From the NCBI RefSeq assembly GCF_900176305.1, contig NZ_FWXH01000020.1, forward strand, positions 1 through 45,994: DNA of 45,994 nucleotides, given 5' to 3'. Positions within the stretch are counted from its first letter, which is position 1. Each line of letters starts with the position of its first letter. Both the position numbers and the translations under genes were made by a program. Origin of the DNA: Clostridium acidisoli DSM 12555 (lineage in GTDB: Bacteria; Bacillota; Clostridia; Clostridiales; Clostridiaceae). Below the pieces are notes generated by a model. That model made no database searches, had not been told where the DNA came from, and was given only the letters and a program-made list of their open reading frames with translations. Positions 36,478 through 45,825 of the stretch are shown here, piece after piece.

Positions 36478-37938
36478 ATGGAATTACATAAGCTTAAAGC
36501 TCATGAGCTAAAGGACCTTATAAATAATAAAGAGGTAAAAGTAGAAGAAGTTACAGAATCTTTTTTTAATAGAATAGATAAAGTAGATGACAAAATTGGA
36601 GCATATCTATACAAAGCAAAAGAAGAAGCTATAAATAGTTCTAAAGAGTTAGATGCAAAGATTGAAAGTGGAGAAACGTTGCAAGGGCTTGGTGGAGTAC
36701 CTGTAGCAATAAAAGACAATATAAGTGTAAAGGGAATGCAAAATACATGTGCGTCTAAAATATTAGAAGGATATGTCTCTCCTTATGATGCAACTGTAAC
36801 ACAAAAGATAAAGGATAGTAATGGAATAATTCTTGGTAAACTTAACATGGATGAATTTGCAATGGGCTCATCTAATGAAAATAGTGCTTTTAAAAAAGCA
36901 GTTAATCCTTGGAATGTAGAGTGTGTTCCAGGAGGATCGTCAGGAGCTTCAGCAGCAGCAGTTGCAGCTTTTGAAGCACCACTTACACTTGGAACTGAAA
37001 CAGGAGGTTCTGTAAGGCAACCATCTTCTTTTTGTGGAGTTGTAGGATTAAAGCCTACTTATGGCAGAATCTCAAGATATGGAGTTACAGCTTTTGGATC
37101 AACACTTGATCAAGTTGGAACAATAGGAAGAGACGTGGAGGATTGTGCGCTGTTAACAGGAGCTATTGCTGGTGTTGATAAGATGGACTTTACTACAGTA
37201 AATACAGGAGTACAAGATTACAAAAAGAGTTTGATTAAAGATATTAAAGGTAAGAAAATAGGTATTCCAGAAGAATATTTTGGAGATGGACTTGATGATA
37301 GTGTTAGAAAGTGCATCGATGAAGCAATAAAGGTTTTAGAGGACAATGGAGCTATAGTTAAGAAAATATCACTTCCGCTTACTGAATATTCACTAGCTGC
37401 ATATTACATAATTTCTTCAGCAGAGGCTTCATCAAATCTTGCTAGATTTGATGGTATAAGATTTGGTCATAGATCTAAAGACTCTAAAGATGCAGTGGAT
37501 ATATACATGAAATCTAGAAGTGAGGGTTTTGGTAAGGAAGTAAAGAGAAGAATAATGCTTGGTACTTATGCTTTATCAGCAGGATATTATGATGCTTATT
37601 ACAAAAAGGCGCTTAAAGTAAGAAATTTAATAAAGCAAGATTTCGTAAAAACTTTTGAAGAATTTGATGTCTTAGTATCACCAACATCACCTTCAACAGC
37701 CTTTAAATTTGGCGAAAAAACAAAAGATGTACTATCAATGTATTTATCAGATATATACACAGTACCAGTTAATATTGCAGGACTTCCAGCAATTTCAGTA
37801 CCTTGTGGTTTTGCAAACAATCTTCCTGTAGGACTTCAGTTCATTGGGAATTATTTCAGAGAAGATGTATTGTTTAACATGGCGTATAGTTATGAAAAAT
37901 CAACAGACTGGCATAAAAAGAGCCCTGTAATAGAGTAA
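36478..37938 (+). CDS. gatA: Asp-tRNA(Asn)/Glu-tRNA(Gln) amidotransferase subunit A
   Basis: Amidase-signature subunit that releases ammonia from glutamine for GatB. It has 486 residues, full length. The Ser-cisSer-Lys catalytic set is intact: Lys79 in VAIKDNI, Ser154 in GGSSGASA, and Ser178 in [12 protein letters not shown], the same numbering as the well-studied enzymes. AAGGGAGG precedes the ATG. It lies 14 bases before gatB and is part of the operon. Confidence 0.97.
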   Translation: MELHKLKAHELKDLINNKEVKVEEVTESFFNRIDKVDDKIGAYLYKAKEEAINSSKELDAKIESGETLQGLGGVPVAIKDNISVKGMQNTCASKILEGYVSPYDATVTQKIKDSNGIILGKLNMDEFAMGSSNENSAFKKAVNPWNVECVPGGSSGASAAAVAAFEAPLTLGTETGGSVRQPSSFCGVVGLKPTYGRISRYGVTAFGSTLDQVGTIGRDVEDCALLTGAIAGVDKMDFTTVNTGVQDYKKSLIKDIKGKKIGIPEEYFGDGLDDSVRKCIDEAIKVLEDNGAIVKKISLPLTEYSLAAYYIISSAEASSNLARFDGIRFGHRSKDSKDAVDIYMKSRSEGFGKEVKRRIMLGTYALSAGYYDAYYKKALKVRNLIKQDFVKTFEEFDVLVSPTSPSTAFKFGEKTKDVLSMYLSDIYTVPVNIAGLPAISVPCGFANNLPVGLQFIGNYFREDVLFNMAYSYEKSTDWHKKSPVIE

Positions 37939-37952
37939 GGATGGTGAAAAAA

Positions 37953-39383
37953 ATGGAATACGAAGTTGTAATAGGACTTGAAGTTCACACAGAACTTTCA
38001 ACAAAAACTAAAATATATTGTGGATGCACGACAGAATTTGGAGGTCAACCTAATACTCATGTTTGTCCAGTATGTTTAGGTCTTCCAGGTTCACTTCCAC
38101 ATTTAAATAAAAAGGTAGTAGAATACGGAATAAAGGCAGGTCTTGCTTTAAATTGTTCTATAACTAAATATGGAAGAATGGATAGAAAAAATTATTTTTA
38201 TCCAGACTGCCCTAAAAATTATCAAATAACTCAAGATGAATTGCCATTATGTAGAGATGGTCATATTGATATTGAATTAGAGGATGGAACAATAAAAAAA
38301 GTTGGGATTGAAAGAATTCATATAGAAGAAGATGCAGCAAAACTTCTTCACACTCCAGCGGGTACCTTAGTTGATTTTAACAGATCCGGTGTACCACTCG
38401 CAGAAATTGTTTCAAGACCAGATATGAGAAGCCCTAAAGAAGCCGTTAAGTACTTAGAGATGCTTAAGAGTATACTTTCAAGCACAGGAGTTTCAGATTG
38501 TAAAATGGAAGAAGGTTCACTAAGATGTGATGCCAATATTTCAGTAATGGAAAAGGGTTCAGATAAGTTTGGTGTAAGAACAGAAATTAAAAACATGAAT
38601 TCATTCAAAGCTCTTGAAAAGGCACTAAACTATGAAATAGACAGACAGATTACAGCTCTTGAAGCAGGTGAAAAACTTACTCAAGATACAAGAAGATGGG
38701 ATGACACAAAAGGTGAAACTGCTGTAATGAGAAGCAAAGAATTTGCAAATGACTACAGATATTTCCCAGAAGGAGATCTTGTTACTTTAAACATTGATGA
38801 TGAGTGGATTGAACAAATAAGAAAAACAATTCCAGAACTTCCACATGAGAAGGAAGCTAGGTTTGTTAAAGAGTTTGAAATTCCACGATATGATGCTTCA
38901 GTGCTTACACTTACAATGTCAATGGCAGATTTTTTTGAAAAAACAGCCAATTTAAGTGGAGATTCAAAAGCAGCATCAAACTGGTTAATGGGTGATATAT
39001 CTAAAATAATGAAAGAAAATGCAACTTGGGTAGAAGATTTAAAATTTACTCCAGAGCAGCTTTCAGAACTTATAAAACTTATAAATTCGGGAACTATTTC
39101 TAATGCTATAGGCAAAAAGGTTATAGTAACAATGTTCAATACAGGAAAATCACCTAAAACAATTGTTGAAGAACAAGGCCTAATTCAAAATAGTGACGAG
39201 GGAGCAATCCTTGAAGTTGTTAATAAGATTTTAGATGACAATCCTAAATCGATAGAAGACTTCAAAAATGGTAAAAATAGAGTGTTAGGTTTTATAGTTG
39301 GACTAATAATGAAAGAAACAAGAGGAAAAGCAAATCCGCAAATTGTAAATAAACTTGTTAATGAAGAAATAAAAAAGAGATAA
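37953..39383 (+). CDS. gatB: Asp-tRNA(Asn)/Glu-tRNA(Gln) amidotransferase subunit B
   Basis: Kinase-transamidase subunit that activates the mischarged amino acid with ATP and transfers ammonia from GatA. It has 476 residues. The N-terminal signature EVVIGLEVHTELST is followed by metal-site Cys residues (IYCGC and HVCPVCLGLPG), DRKNYFYPDCPKNYQ, and a C-terminal YqeY-like tail (RGKANPQIVNKLV). ATG 37941 is in frame, but 37938-37946 reads as the ribosome binding site and the family starts at the Met of MEYEVVIG, so 37953 is preferred. A terminator follows. Confidence 0.96.
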   Translation: MEYEVVIGLEVHTELSTKTKIYCGCTTEFGGQPNTHVCPVCLGLPGSLPHLNKKVVEYGIKAGLALNCSITKYGRMDRKNYFYPDCPKNYQITQDELPLCRDGHIDIELEDGTIKKVGIERIHIEEDAAKLLHTPAGTLVDFNRSGVPLAEIVSRPDMRSPKEAVKYLEMLKSILSSTGVSDCKMEEGSLRCDANISVMEKGSDKFGVRTEIKNMNSFKALEKALNYEIDRQITALEAGEKLTQDTRRWDDTKGETAVMRSKEFANDYRYFPEGDLVTLNIDDEWIEQIRKTIPELPHEKEARFVKEFEIPRYDASVLTLTMSMADFFEKTANLSGDSKAASNWLMGDISKIMKENATWVEDLKFTPEQLSELIKLINSGTISNAIGKKVIVTMFNTGKSPKTIVEEQGLIQNSDEGAILEVVNKILDDNPKSIEDFKNGKNRVLGFIVGLIMKETRGKANPQIVNKLVNEEIKKR

Positions 39384-39393
39384 ATATTAAAAA

Positions 39394-39432
39394 ATGGGCC
39401 TCAAGCTTAAAATAGCTAGGGCCCATCTTTTA
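39394..39432. terminator. Bidirectional terminator between gatB and the converging gene
   Basis: ATGGGCC (39394-39400) pairs with GGCCCAT (39420-39426). Plus-strand transcripts run into CTTTT; minus-strand transcripts run into a longer T-run (the A-run left of the stem). Confidence 0.85.
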
Positions 39433-39464
39433 TAAAAATTTTAATATGTAAAAGAAAATCAAAG

Positions 39465-39773
39465 TTATGATTCTTTCTTATCTTGAGATAGAGTCCCAAA
39501 ATCGTAAGCATTTATTGAAGCTTCCTTCAAAATTTTTTCATCATTAGCATCAACGTTATTTATTGATTCCGAAGCATCAGCATTTTCATCTTCAATGTTT
39601 TTATTGTCTTCAGATTTGTTAGTTAAAAAAAGATTATGGTTAATCTTTTCTATTAAGTAATTTTTATATTTTAATTGACCGTAAATTTTATTAAATATAA
39701 TAAAACTCCAAATACCAATAAAAACAAATGTAAGCATTGACAAAATTCCGATTATCTCTACAGCTAAAAGCAT
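39465..39773 (-). CDS. Small membrane-anchored protein with acidic tail
   Basis: A 102-residue protein. Residues 5-29 form one hydrophobic segment (VEIIGILSMLTFVFIGIWSF), then a short basic stretch, and the C-terminal 50 residues are strongly acidic (NKNIEDENADASESINNVD). The likely topology is a single N-terminal anchor with a soluble tail. TGGAGGGAG precedes the ATG on the minus strand, so translation should be efficient. No family recognised. Convergent with gatB and divergent from the OppA-like gene. Confidence 0.7.
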   Translation of the reverse strand: MLLAVEIIGILSMLTFVFIGIWSFIIFNKIYGQLKYKNYLIEKINHNLFLTNKSEDNKNIEDENADASESINNVDANDEKILKEASINAYDFGTLSQDKKES

Positions 39774-39946
39774 TGTGCTCCCTCCATTAGAAAATTAACT
39801 TTAATTTATGTAAATATATTAACATTATACCATAAAACGAATTCTATACTCATTAAAATTTTTTACAAAACAAAATGAATGAAAAGGATTAATTTGGCAA
39901 TAATATAGAAAAAGAATTAATTGTTATATGAGAAAAGGTTGTTAAT

Positions 39947-41578
39947 ATGAATAAATTAAAAAAAATATTTTGTATTGTTGTATTTATTATTATAGTTACA
40001 ACAATGTCAGGATGTATTGAAAAAAAAGATGATATAACTACAGCTACTAATAATAAAAATTATTTAGTTTATGATGTAGAAGATCAACCTGAAGATTTAG
40101 TAAAACTAGATAAATATAATTCAAGAACTAAGGATTTAGCTAGTTCTTTGTTTGAAGGATTATTATATGAAAAAAGCGATGGAAAAATTGGATATGGACT
40201 TGCTAAAAGCTGTAATATATCAAAAGATGGACTCATTTATACATTTGTTTTAAGGGATGATATAAAATGGAGTGATGGGAGCAATATAACAGCCAATGAT
40301 TTTTGTGATTTTTTTAAAGATATTCTTAATGTGAAATATAATAGTGAATATAGAAATGAACTAAAGGTTATTTTTGGTGAAAATGATTATATTAATGGGA
40401 AATCAGATTTTTCTTCAGTAGCAATAACAGCACCAGAAAAAAACTTGCTTCAGATAAGGCTTAATTATCAAGTACCTTATTTTTTGAAGCTACTAAGTCA
40501 ACCAATATATTCACTTAGAAAAATTGATTCAAATTTAGACAATTGGAAAAAAGCCTACAAAAAAATTAAGTATACAGGACCTTTTAAAATTTCAAATATT
40601 TCATCAAATGGGGATATAAATCTGGAGCAAAATAACCATTATATATTTAAAAATCAAGTTAAAAGTAAAAACCTCGTATTTGCACAAGGTAACAAGGGAG
40701 GAGCATACTCCTTAGCAGATTTTGAAACAAATAACAATGTTGATATTTTTTTTAATCCACCAAAGGTTGAAATACAGAGATTAAAAAATGAAAAAGAGAT
40801 AAATTTTTTTGACAGTTTTTCTATTAAAGCATTGTTCTTTAATTTTAATAGTGAAACTGCAGTTTCTAACTTAAATTTTAGGAAAGCTATAAATTATGCT
40901 ATAGATAAAAGTGAACTACAAAATAATAGTATAGGTGACTGCGGAAAAATCACAAATTCATTTTTCCCAGATTCCATGAGTACAGAACTTAAAAACATGG
41001 AACTTCCAGGTAATGTTCCTATTAATGCGATAAATAGTTTAAAAGAAAGTAATTATAATAATGAAACTATAAGGATAGCTTATGTAGATGAAAGTAATAA
41101 TAAGGAAATATGCGAAGATATAATAAAAACTATAAATGACAGTATTATAAAAGGCGATAATTCAAAGAATCTAACTGGGGATAAAATTAATTTTGAGTTA
41201 GATGGTTATACTAGTAAAGAAATAGATGAAGTTATAAAAGATAATGATTATGATATGTATCTAGGAGAGTATGATATCAAATATGATGATTCCATGGCTT
41301 TTTTAGAGTTGTGGCAGAATGATTATCCATCAAATATTTATGGGTATAATGATATTTATTATAATGATTTGATTTATGAGGCTAATATAACTTCAAATTT
41401 AATAGATAAAAATACTATTTATGATAAGTGTATTAAAGAACTTGAAGATAAACTACCAGTAGTTCCTTTATACACAAAACATATAGCTGTATGTTCAAAG
41501 TCTTATGTTAAAGGACTACAAGTAGATGAATACGGAAATGTGTCTACAGAGAACTTGTTTTTAGATAAAAGTAATTAA
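39947..41578 (+). CDS. Peptide ABC transporter substrate-binding lipoprotein (OppA-like)
   Basis: Captures oligopeptides or related ligands outside the membrane for an ABC permease. It has 543 residues. The N-terminus is a lipoprotein signal: basic MNKLKKIF, a hydrophobic core and the lipobox TMSGC with Cys24. The body follows the SBP_bac_5 family: LASSLFEGLLYEKSDG, YTFVLRDDIKWSDGSNITANDFCDFF, NFRKAINYAIDKSEL, and KLPVVPLYTKHIAV near the C-terminus. No permease or ATPase genes accompany it, so it is an orphan binding protein that must use a system elsewhere. It could also be a sensor. It shares its convergent end with the unknown 481-residue gene. Confidence 0.88.
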   Translation: MNKLKKIFCIVVFIIIVTTMSGCIEKKDDITTATNNKNYLVYDVEDQPEDLVKLDKYNSRTKDLASSLFEGLLYEKSDGKIGYGLAKSCNISKDGLIYTFVLRDDIKWSDGSNITANDFCDFFKDILNVKYNSEYRNELKVIFGENDYINGKSDFSSVAITAPEKNLLQIRLNYQVPYFLKLLSQPIYSLRKIDSNLDNWKKAYKKIKYTGPFKISNISSNGDINLEQNNHYIFKNQVKSKNLVFAQGNKGGAYSLADFETNNNVDIFFNPPKVEIQRLKNEKEINFFDSFSIKALFFNFNSETAVSNLNFRKAINYAIDKSELQNNSIGDCGKITNSFFPDSMSTELKNMELPGNVPINAINSLKESNYNNETIRIAYVDESNNKEICEDIIKTINDSIIKGDNSKNLTGDKINFELDGYTSKEIDEVIKDNDYDMYLGEYDIKYDDSMAFLELWQNDYPSNIYGYNDIYYNDLIYEANITSNLIDKNTIYDKCIKELEDKLPVVPLYTKHIAVCSKSYVKGLQVDEYGNVSTENLFLDKSN

Positions 41579-41589
41579 AAACTTTAATA

Positions 41590-43035
41590 CTAATCGGTTC
41601 CTCGATTTTTAGAGCTATGTTTTTTCTGTTTATGAAAAATGTTATTATCATCATCTGTACCTCTAAAATTAGGCTTAAATAAGTATATAAAGAGAAAAAA
41701 TAAGAACATGTTTTGGCTACTATAAAAAGAACTTTTAGGTCTAGAAAAGCATTGTTTCTTTTTATTATAAGTAATCTCTTTTAAGAATAATGGAAGTAAT
41801 AAAGTAGAATCTGGAGTGCCAATGGAGTCTAGCTTAAAGTTTACTTCATCCAATAAGTTTTTAGAATCAGATGAAAAATTTTTATAACGTTCAGGACTAT
41901 CTAAGTTAGGAAGATTTGGGAAACTGCCTATAATACCTAAATCCTCTATTATGTGTTTATACAGTTCAGCAGTTTCTTTGCATAAAACTCCAGATTTATC
42001 GGTATCGGAGGTAATCAAATTACTTATGAGAAATAATACTAAGTCTGTGGAAGTAATGTCTATTTCTTTTTTCGTGTTATTTCTTAAAAAGAGACCTTTA
42101 TCTTTGTCATAGGATTTTTTTATATTTTCTAAAACGTTATAGGCATTATCCATATATTTTGTAAAATTCATATGTTTATACAAGAGCATGGAATTTATTA
42201 TAAATAGGCATTGATTTGTTACTGATTCTTTTTCAGATGAATCTTTATCTTTAACTCCCTCAATATAGTCGTATAGGTCTAATAATAATGATAAAGCTTC
42301 TTTGTTTTTAGTATAGTCATAAAATAAATTTATACCAAAGCATATTTTCATGGCTTCACTATAAGGTAAATCATACAAAGAGTCTTTATAACCAATAAGC
42401 ATATTTAATATGTCCAAGGAAAAATCCTGATATTGCTTACTATCTTTGTGTCTACAAAGGGTTGAGTAACTTCCAAAGGCAGCCATAGCAAGTGCCTGAT
42501 CAGAAAATAAAAAATTCTTGGATTTATTTTCAAACTTAAATTCATGTTCATCAGAAATGTTTTTTTTATCAACAAATACACCTTCATTGTTCCTAAGATA
42601 TGTTAAATAAAATTGTAATTGGTTTTCAGCAACATACATATATGTCTTAGAGAGACTATGGGAAACTGGATGCTGTTTTTCTAGAAGGGAGTAGTATTTT
42701 GAAAGTTCTAGTACAGTTAAAGTCATAAGTGTATTACTAAATATAATAACATCTTTTCTAAATTTATTATCATCAAGACATAATTTTTTATCAACATTTT
42801 GGAGCTTAATATCTCCTTTCTTAAAAATGCATAAAAGTGGAGAAAAAGCTTTAAATGTGTTAATATCATAATAAGATTTAAGAATAAATTCTGGCTTTTC
42901 AGAATCACTTACAATGCCAAAATTTGAATAAAATATAAGTATTTTTTCGCTTTCTTTAGCAAGGTGAAATAATTGATTTTTTATATTTGTTATACTTAAA
43001 TAATTTGATTTTAAGAATGGTCCAATGTATTTCAA
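41590..43035 (-). CDS. Uncharacterised 481-residue protein, alpha-helical
   Basis: I do not recognise a family. The first 100 residues are mixed. Residues 100-400 are a chain of helices in pairs, such as LFSDQALAMAAFGSYSTLCR, YSEAMKICFGINLFYDYTK and NQCLFIINSMLLYKHMN. The pattern recalls alpha/alpha-toroid proteins (six-hairpin glycosidases, thioredoxin-like YyaL). Near the end there is one hydrophobic segment (MFLFFLFIYLF) and then a polar tail in which NRGTD closes the chain and FRGTDDD precedes it. The start is TTG 43035 after GGCGGTG. Convergent with the OppA-like gene, 11 bases between stops. A cytoplasmic or peripheral membrane location is a guess. Confidence 0.6.
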   Translation of the reverse strand: MKYIGPFLKSNYLSITNIKNQLFHLAKESEKILIFYSNFGIVSDSEKPEFILKSYYDINTFKAFSPLLCIFKKGDIKLQNVDKKLCLDDNKFRKDVIIFSNTLMTLTVLELSKYYSLLEKQHPVSHSLSKTYMYVAENQLQFYLTYLRNNEGVFVDKKNISDEHEFKFENKSKNFLFSDQALAMAAFGSYSTLCRHKDSKQYQDFSLDILNMLIGYKDSLYDLPYSEAMKICFGINLFYDYTKNKEALSLLLDLYDYIEGVKDKDSSEKESVTNQCLFIINSMLLYKHMNFTKYMDNAYNVLENIKKSYDKDKGLFLRNNTKKEIDITSTDLVLFLISNLITSDTDKSGVLCKETAELYKHIIEDLGIIGSFPNLPNLDSPERYKNFSSDSKNLLDEVNFKLDSIGTPDSTLLLPLFLKEITYNKKKQCFSRPKSSFYSSQNMFLFFLFIYLFKPNFRGTDDDNNIFHKQKKHSSKNRGTD

Positions 43036-43123
43036 AATAACACCGCCAAAATATTACTATGTAACATTATATGAAATTACATTTTTAATTGTGTATAAAT
43101 TAGCTCTAGAAAGGAAGATTTTT

Positions 43124-44101
43124 ATGAAGGTAGGAAAGCTAGATTCCTATGAATTGAAAACAATAATAGATAATAATAGAGGAATTAAAAGAGATGATGT
43201 GAGAATTAGAGGTAGTATAGGAGAAGATTGCAGTGTTATAGAATTTGGGGATATGGAGTGTGTGGTATCTACAGATCCAATAACTGGTAGCAAAAATGGT
43301 AGTGGAAGATTGGCAGTACATATAAACTGCAATGATATTGCTTCTAGTGGAGTTGAACCTCTTGGTATACTAGTTACTATACTGGCACCAGAAGATAGCA
43401 CTATAGACGATATAAGGGGCATTATGGAGGAAATAAGTGAAGAATGTAGAAAACTTAATTTAGAAATACTTGGAGGACATACAGAAGTAACAAGTGCAGT
43501 TAATAAAATGGTTATATCCTGTACGGCTATAGGAAAGACATTAAAAGGTACTGCAGTAAAAACAGCAAATGCAAAACCTAATGATGATATAATAGTCACT
43601 AAAAAACTTGCTATGGAAGGTAGTTTTATTGCTGCAAGTGACAAAAGTGAATATTTAAAGGATATATTATCAGAAGAAGAGATAAATGAGGCAAAATCAT
43701 ATATTAAACATATAAGTGTAGTAAAAGAAGGAAAAATTTGTGGTAGCTTTGGTGTAAACTCTATGCATGATATAACTGAAGGTGGAGTGCTTGGAGCACT
43801 TTGGGAAGTAAGTAGTTCTAGTGGCTGTGGATTTAAGGTATATGAAAACTTAATGCCTTTAAGTGAAGTAACAAAGAAGATATGTAAGAAATTTGATATA
43901 GATCCATTGAGATTTATTTCTTCAGGCAGTATGTTAATAACCTGTAAAAATGGAGGAGAACTAGTAAAAGAACTTATGGAAAAAGGTGTAGAGGCTAAAA
44001 TCATTGGAAAGATAACACAAGACAAGCCTATTATGGTTATTGATGGAGTTGAAGAAGTAGTAACACCACCAGATAGTGATGAATTGTTCAAAATAGTATA
44101 A
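43124..44101 (+). CDS. AIR synthase-family protein (HypE/ThiL-like fold)
   Basis: A 325-residue ATP-binding protein of the PurM/HypE/SelD/ThiL superfamily. N-terminal half: GEDCSVIEFGD, the STDPITG loop, HINCNDIASSGVEPLGILV, and LGGHTEVTSAV. C-terminal half: SMHDITEGGVLGALWEV and ISSGSMLI. It is closest to the HypE-like branch, but it ends ...DELFKIV, without the PR-x-C cysteine tail HypE needs for carbamoyl transfer, so it is not a working HypE. No hydrogenase maturation gene is near. The frame is open from 43025, but ATG 43124, after AAAGGAAG, fits the family start. 21 bases before rdgB. Confidence 0.8.
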   Translation: MKVGKLDSYELKTIIDNNRGIKRDDVRIRGSIGEDCSVIEFGDMECVVSTDPITGSKNGSGRLAVHINCNDIASSGVEPLGILVTILAPEDSTIDDIRGIMEEISEECRKLNLEILGGHTEVTSAVNKMVISCTAIGKTLKGTAVKTANAKPNDDIIVTKKLAMEGSFIAASDKSEYLKDILSEEEINEAKSYIKHISVVKEGKICGSFGVNSMHDITEGGVLGALWEVSSSSGCGFKVYENLMPLSEVTKKICKKFDIDPLRFISSGSMLITCKNGGELVKELMEKGVEAKIIGKITQDKPIMVIDGVEEVVTPPDSDELFKIV

Positions 44102-44122
44102 TTAAACAAGTAGGAGAAAAGC

Positions 44123-44719
44123 ATGAAAAAGTTAATTGTTGCAAGTAATAACCAAGGTAAAATAAAAGAAATAAAAGAAATTCTAAAAGATTTTGATTTA
44201 GAAGTAGTTTCACTTAAGGAAGCTAATATAGAAGCTAATATAGTTGAAGATGGTAACACATTTATTGAAAATGCATATAAAAAAGCTTATGAAATATATA
44301 AATTAACAGGAGAAATGGTGCTCTCAGATGATTCTGGGCTAATGGTAGACGCCTTAAATGGAGCTCCAGGGGTTTTTTCTGCTAGATTTGCTGGTGAACA
44401 TGGTAATGATAAAAAAAATAATGAAAAACTTTTAAAACTATTAGAAGGCAAAAAAGAAGAGAATAGAACGGCAAAATTTGTTGCTGCTATGGTACTTATA
44501 ATAAATAAAGATAAGATTTTAAAGGTTCAGGGTGAATGTAATGGGTACATAATAGAAGAAGGAAAAGGACATGATGGATTTGGATATGATCCATTGTTTT
44601 ATATACCTAAATTGAACAAGACTTTTGCAGAAATTAGCAGTGCTGAAAAAAATTCTATTAGTCATAGAGGAAGGGCACTTTCAAAATTAAAAGATAAATT
44701 AAAGGAAGAATTGTCATAA
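44123..44719 (+). CDS. rdgB: XTP/dITP diphosphatase (HAM1/RdgB)
   Basis: Hydrolyses non-canonical purine nucleoside triphosphates (XTP, ITP, dITP) to keep them out of nucleic acids. It has 198 residues, normal length. Motifs: [11 protein letters not shown] at the N-terminus, [20 protein letters not shown] near 70, [16 protein letters not shown] near 150, and [13 protein letters not shown] near the end. GTAGGAG precedes the ATG. It lies 21 bases after the AIR synthase-like gene and 12 before the phosphoesterase gene, a small operon common in clostridia. Confidence 0.96.
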   Translation: MKKLIVASNNQGKIKEIKEILKDFDLEVVSLKEANIEANIVEDGNTFIENAYKKAYEIYKLTGEMVLSDDSGLMVDALNGAPGVFSARFAGEHGNDKKNNEKLLKLLEGKKEENRTAKFVAAMVLIINKDKILKVQGECNGYIIEEGKGHDGFGYDPLFYIPKLNKTFAEISSAEKNSISHRGRALSKLKDKLKEELS

Positions 44720-44731
44720 GGAGGAATTTAC

Positions 44732-45202
44732 ATGCTGGTTGGAATAATAAGTGATACACATATGCAAAAAAATTATATTAAAAAAGCGGTGGATAAACTT
44801 AAAGAATGTGATGTAATTATACATTTAGGTGATAATATTGTAGATGTAAAAGATATAGAGAAATATTATAATGGAAAAATAATAAATGTTGCTGGGAACT
44901 GTGATTATTTTAAAGATGCGCCATCAGAAAAAATTGAAGTTATAGATAATAAAAAGTTTTTTATTACACATGGACATAATTACAACGTAAAAAGTACTCT
45001 TATGAATTTACAATATAAGGCGAGAGAAGTAGGAGCTGATATAGCCTTATTTGGGCACACACACATTGCTGTAGCACTATTTGAAGAGGGTATATGGCTA
45101 ATAAATCCAGGTAGTGCAGGTATGTCTAGAAGAGGCAAAAATAGCGTTGCTTTAATAAGGATTGTGGATGAAAAAATACTACCAGAAATCATATTAATAT
45201 AA
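44732..45202 (+). CDS. YfcE/MJ0936-family metallophosphoesterase
   Basis: Small calcineurin-like phosphodiesterase of 156 residues with a dinuclear metal site. All five motifs are present: ISDTHMQ, HLGDN, AGNCD, THGHNY and GHTHIA. The natural substrate of the family is not settled. AAGGAGGAA precedes the ATG. It is the last gene of the AIR-rdgB-phosphoesterase set and is followed by the tRNA operon promoter. Confidence 0.92.
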   Translation: MLVGIISDTHMQKNYIKKAVDKLKECDVIIHLGDNIVDVKDIEKYYNGKIINVAGNCDYFKDAPSEKIEVIDNKKFFITHGHNYNVKSTLMNLQYKAREVGADIALFGHTHIAVALFEEGIWLINPGSAGMSRRGKNSVALIRIVDEKILPEIILI

Positions 45203-45230
45203 AGTATTAAAAAAACTTTTGAAAAAAGTA

Positions 45231-45259
45231 TTGACGAATAACCCATCTTAGTGTAGAAT
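45231..45259 (+). promoter_or_regulatory. Promoter of the tRNA operon
   Basis: TTGACG (45231-45236), 17-base spacer, TAGAAT (45254-45259), 43 bases before the first tRNA. Confidence 0.8.
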
Positions 45260-45264
45260 AATTT

Positions 45265-45285
45265 TTGTCGCCGAGAGAGCGGCAA
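45265..45285 (+). other. Leader hairpin of the tRNA operon
   Basis: TTGTCGC (45265-45271) pairs with GCGGCAA (45279-45285) with one G-U. It would form at the very 5' end of the primary transcript, next to the predicted start near 45266, and might protect or guide processing. Confidence 0.5.
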
Positions 45286-45301
45286 GCAAAATTAAAAAAG
45301 A

Positions 45302-45377
45302 CGGGGTGTGGCGCAGATGGGAGCGCGCGTGGTTTGGGACCATGAGGTCGCAGGTTCAATCCCTGTCACCCCGACCA
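45302..45377 (+). tRNA. tRNA-Pro (UGG)
   Basis: Cloverleaf with acceptor CGGGGTG/CACCCCG, anticodon loop TTTGGGA (anticodon TGG), T-loop GTTCAAT and encoded ACCA end. 76 nt. Confidence 0.96.
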
Positions 45378-45388
45378 CATAAAAATAT

Positions 45389-45462
45389 GCGGGTGTAACT
45401 CAATGGTAGAGTGTCAGCCTTCCAAGCTGATTACGAGGGTTCGATTCCCTTCACCCGCTCCA
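45389..45462 (+). tRNA. tRNA-Gly (UCC)
   Basis: Acceptor GCGGGTG/CACCCGC, anticodon stem TCAGC/GCTGA with loop CTTCCAA (anticodon TCC), T-loop TTCGATT, encoded TCCA end. 74 nt. Confidence 0.96.
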
Positions 45463-45468
45463 AAAGAT

Positions 45469-45545
<77 letters not shown>

Positions 45546-45569
45546 TTAAAAACTTATTAAATATTATAT

Positions 45570-45645
45570 GCGCTTTTAGCTCAGTTGGTAGAGCACCTGA
45601 CTCTTAATCAGGGTGCCCAGGGTTCGAGTCCCTGAAGGCGCACCA
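45570..45645 (+). tRNA. tRNA-Lys (CUU)
   Basis: Acceptor GCGCTTT/AAGGCGC with one T-G pair, anticodon stem CCTGA/TCAGG with loop CTCTTAA (anticodon CTT), encoded ACCA end. 76 nt. Confidence 0.96.
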
Positions 45646-45648
45646 TAT

Positions 45649-45725
45649 GGTGGGTATAGTTCAGTTGGTAGAGCGCCAGTTTGTGGATCTGGATGTCAAG
45701 GGTTCGAGTCCCTTTATCCACCCCA
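45649..45725 (+). tRNA. tRNA-His (GUG)
   Basis: Acceptor GTGGGTA/TATCCAC with discriminator C; the extra G at 45649 is the G-1 base typical of tRNA-His. Loop TTGTGGA gives anticodon GTG. Encoded CCA end. 77 nt with G-1. Confidence 0.95.
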
Positions 45726-45739
45726 TTTAAATTAAATAT

Positions 45740-45814
45740 TGGGATGTCGTCAAGCGGTAAGACACAGCACTTTGACTGCTGCATTCGTAGGTTCGAATCC
45801 TGCCATCCCAGCCA
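45740..45814 (+). tRNA. tRNA-Gln (UUG)
   Basis: Acceptor TGGGATG/CATCCCA, anticodon stem CAGCA/TGCTG with loop CTTTGAC (anticodon TTG), encoded GCCA end. 75 nt. A substrate for the GatCAB route if the cell lacks GlnRS. Confidence 0.96.
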
Positions 45815-45825
45815 AAATTAAATAT

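Noticed and set aside
43025-43123. 33-residue hydrophobic N-terminal extension of the AIR synthase-like protein
   Set aside because: It overlaps the start of the divergent gene and its ribosome binding site; AAAGGAAG supports ATG 43124.
43147-44259. 370-codon open frame on the minus strand opposite the AIR synthase-like gene
   Set aside because: The product is a low-complexity Ser/Ile/Leu chain, the usual shadow of an AT-rich gene. The plus-strand frame has family motifs and a ribosome binding site.
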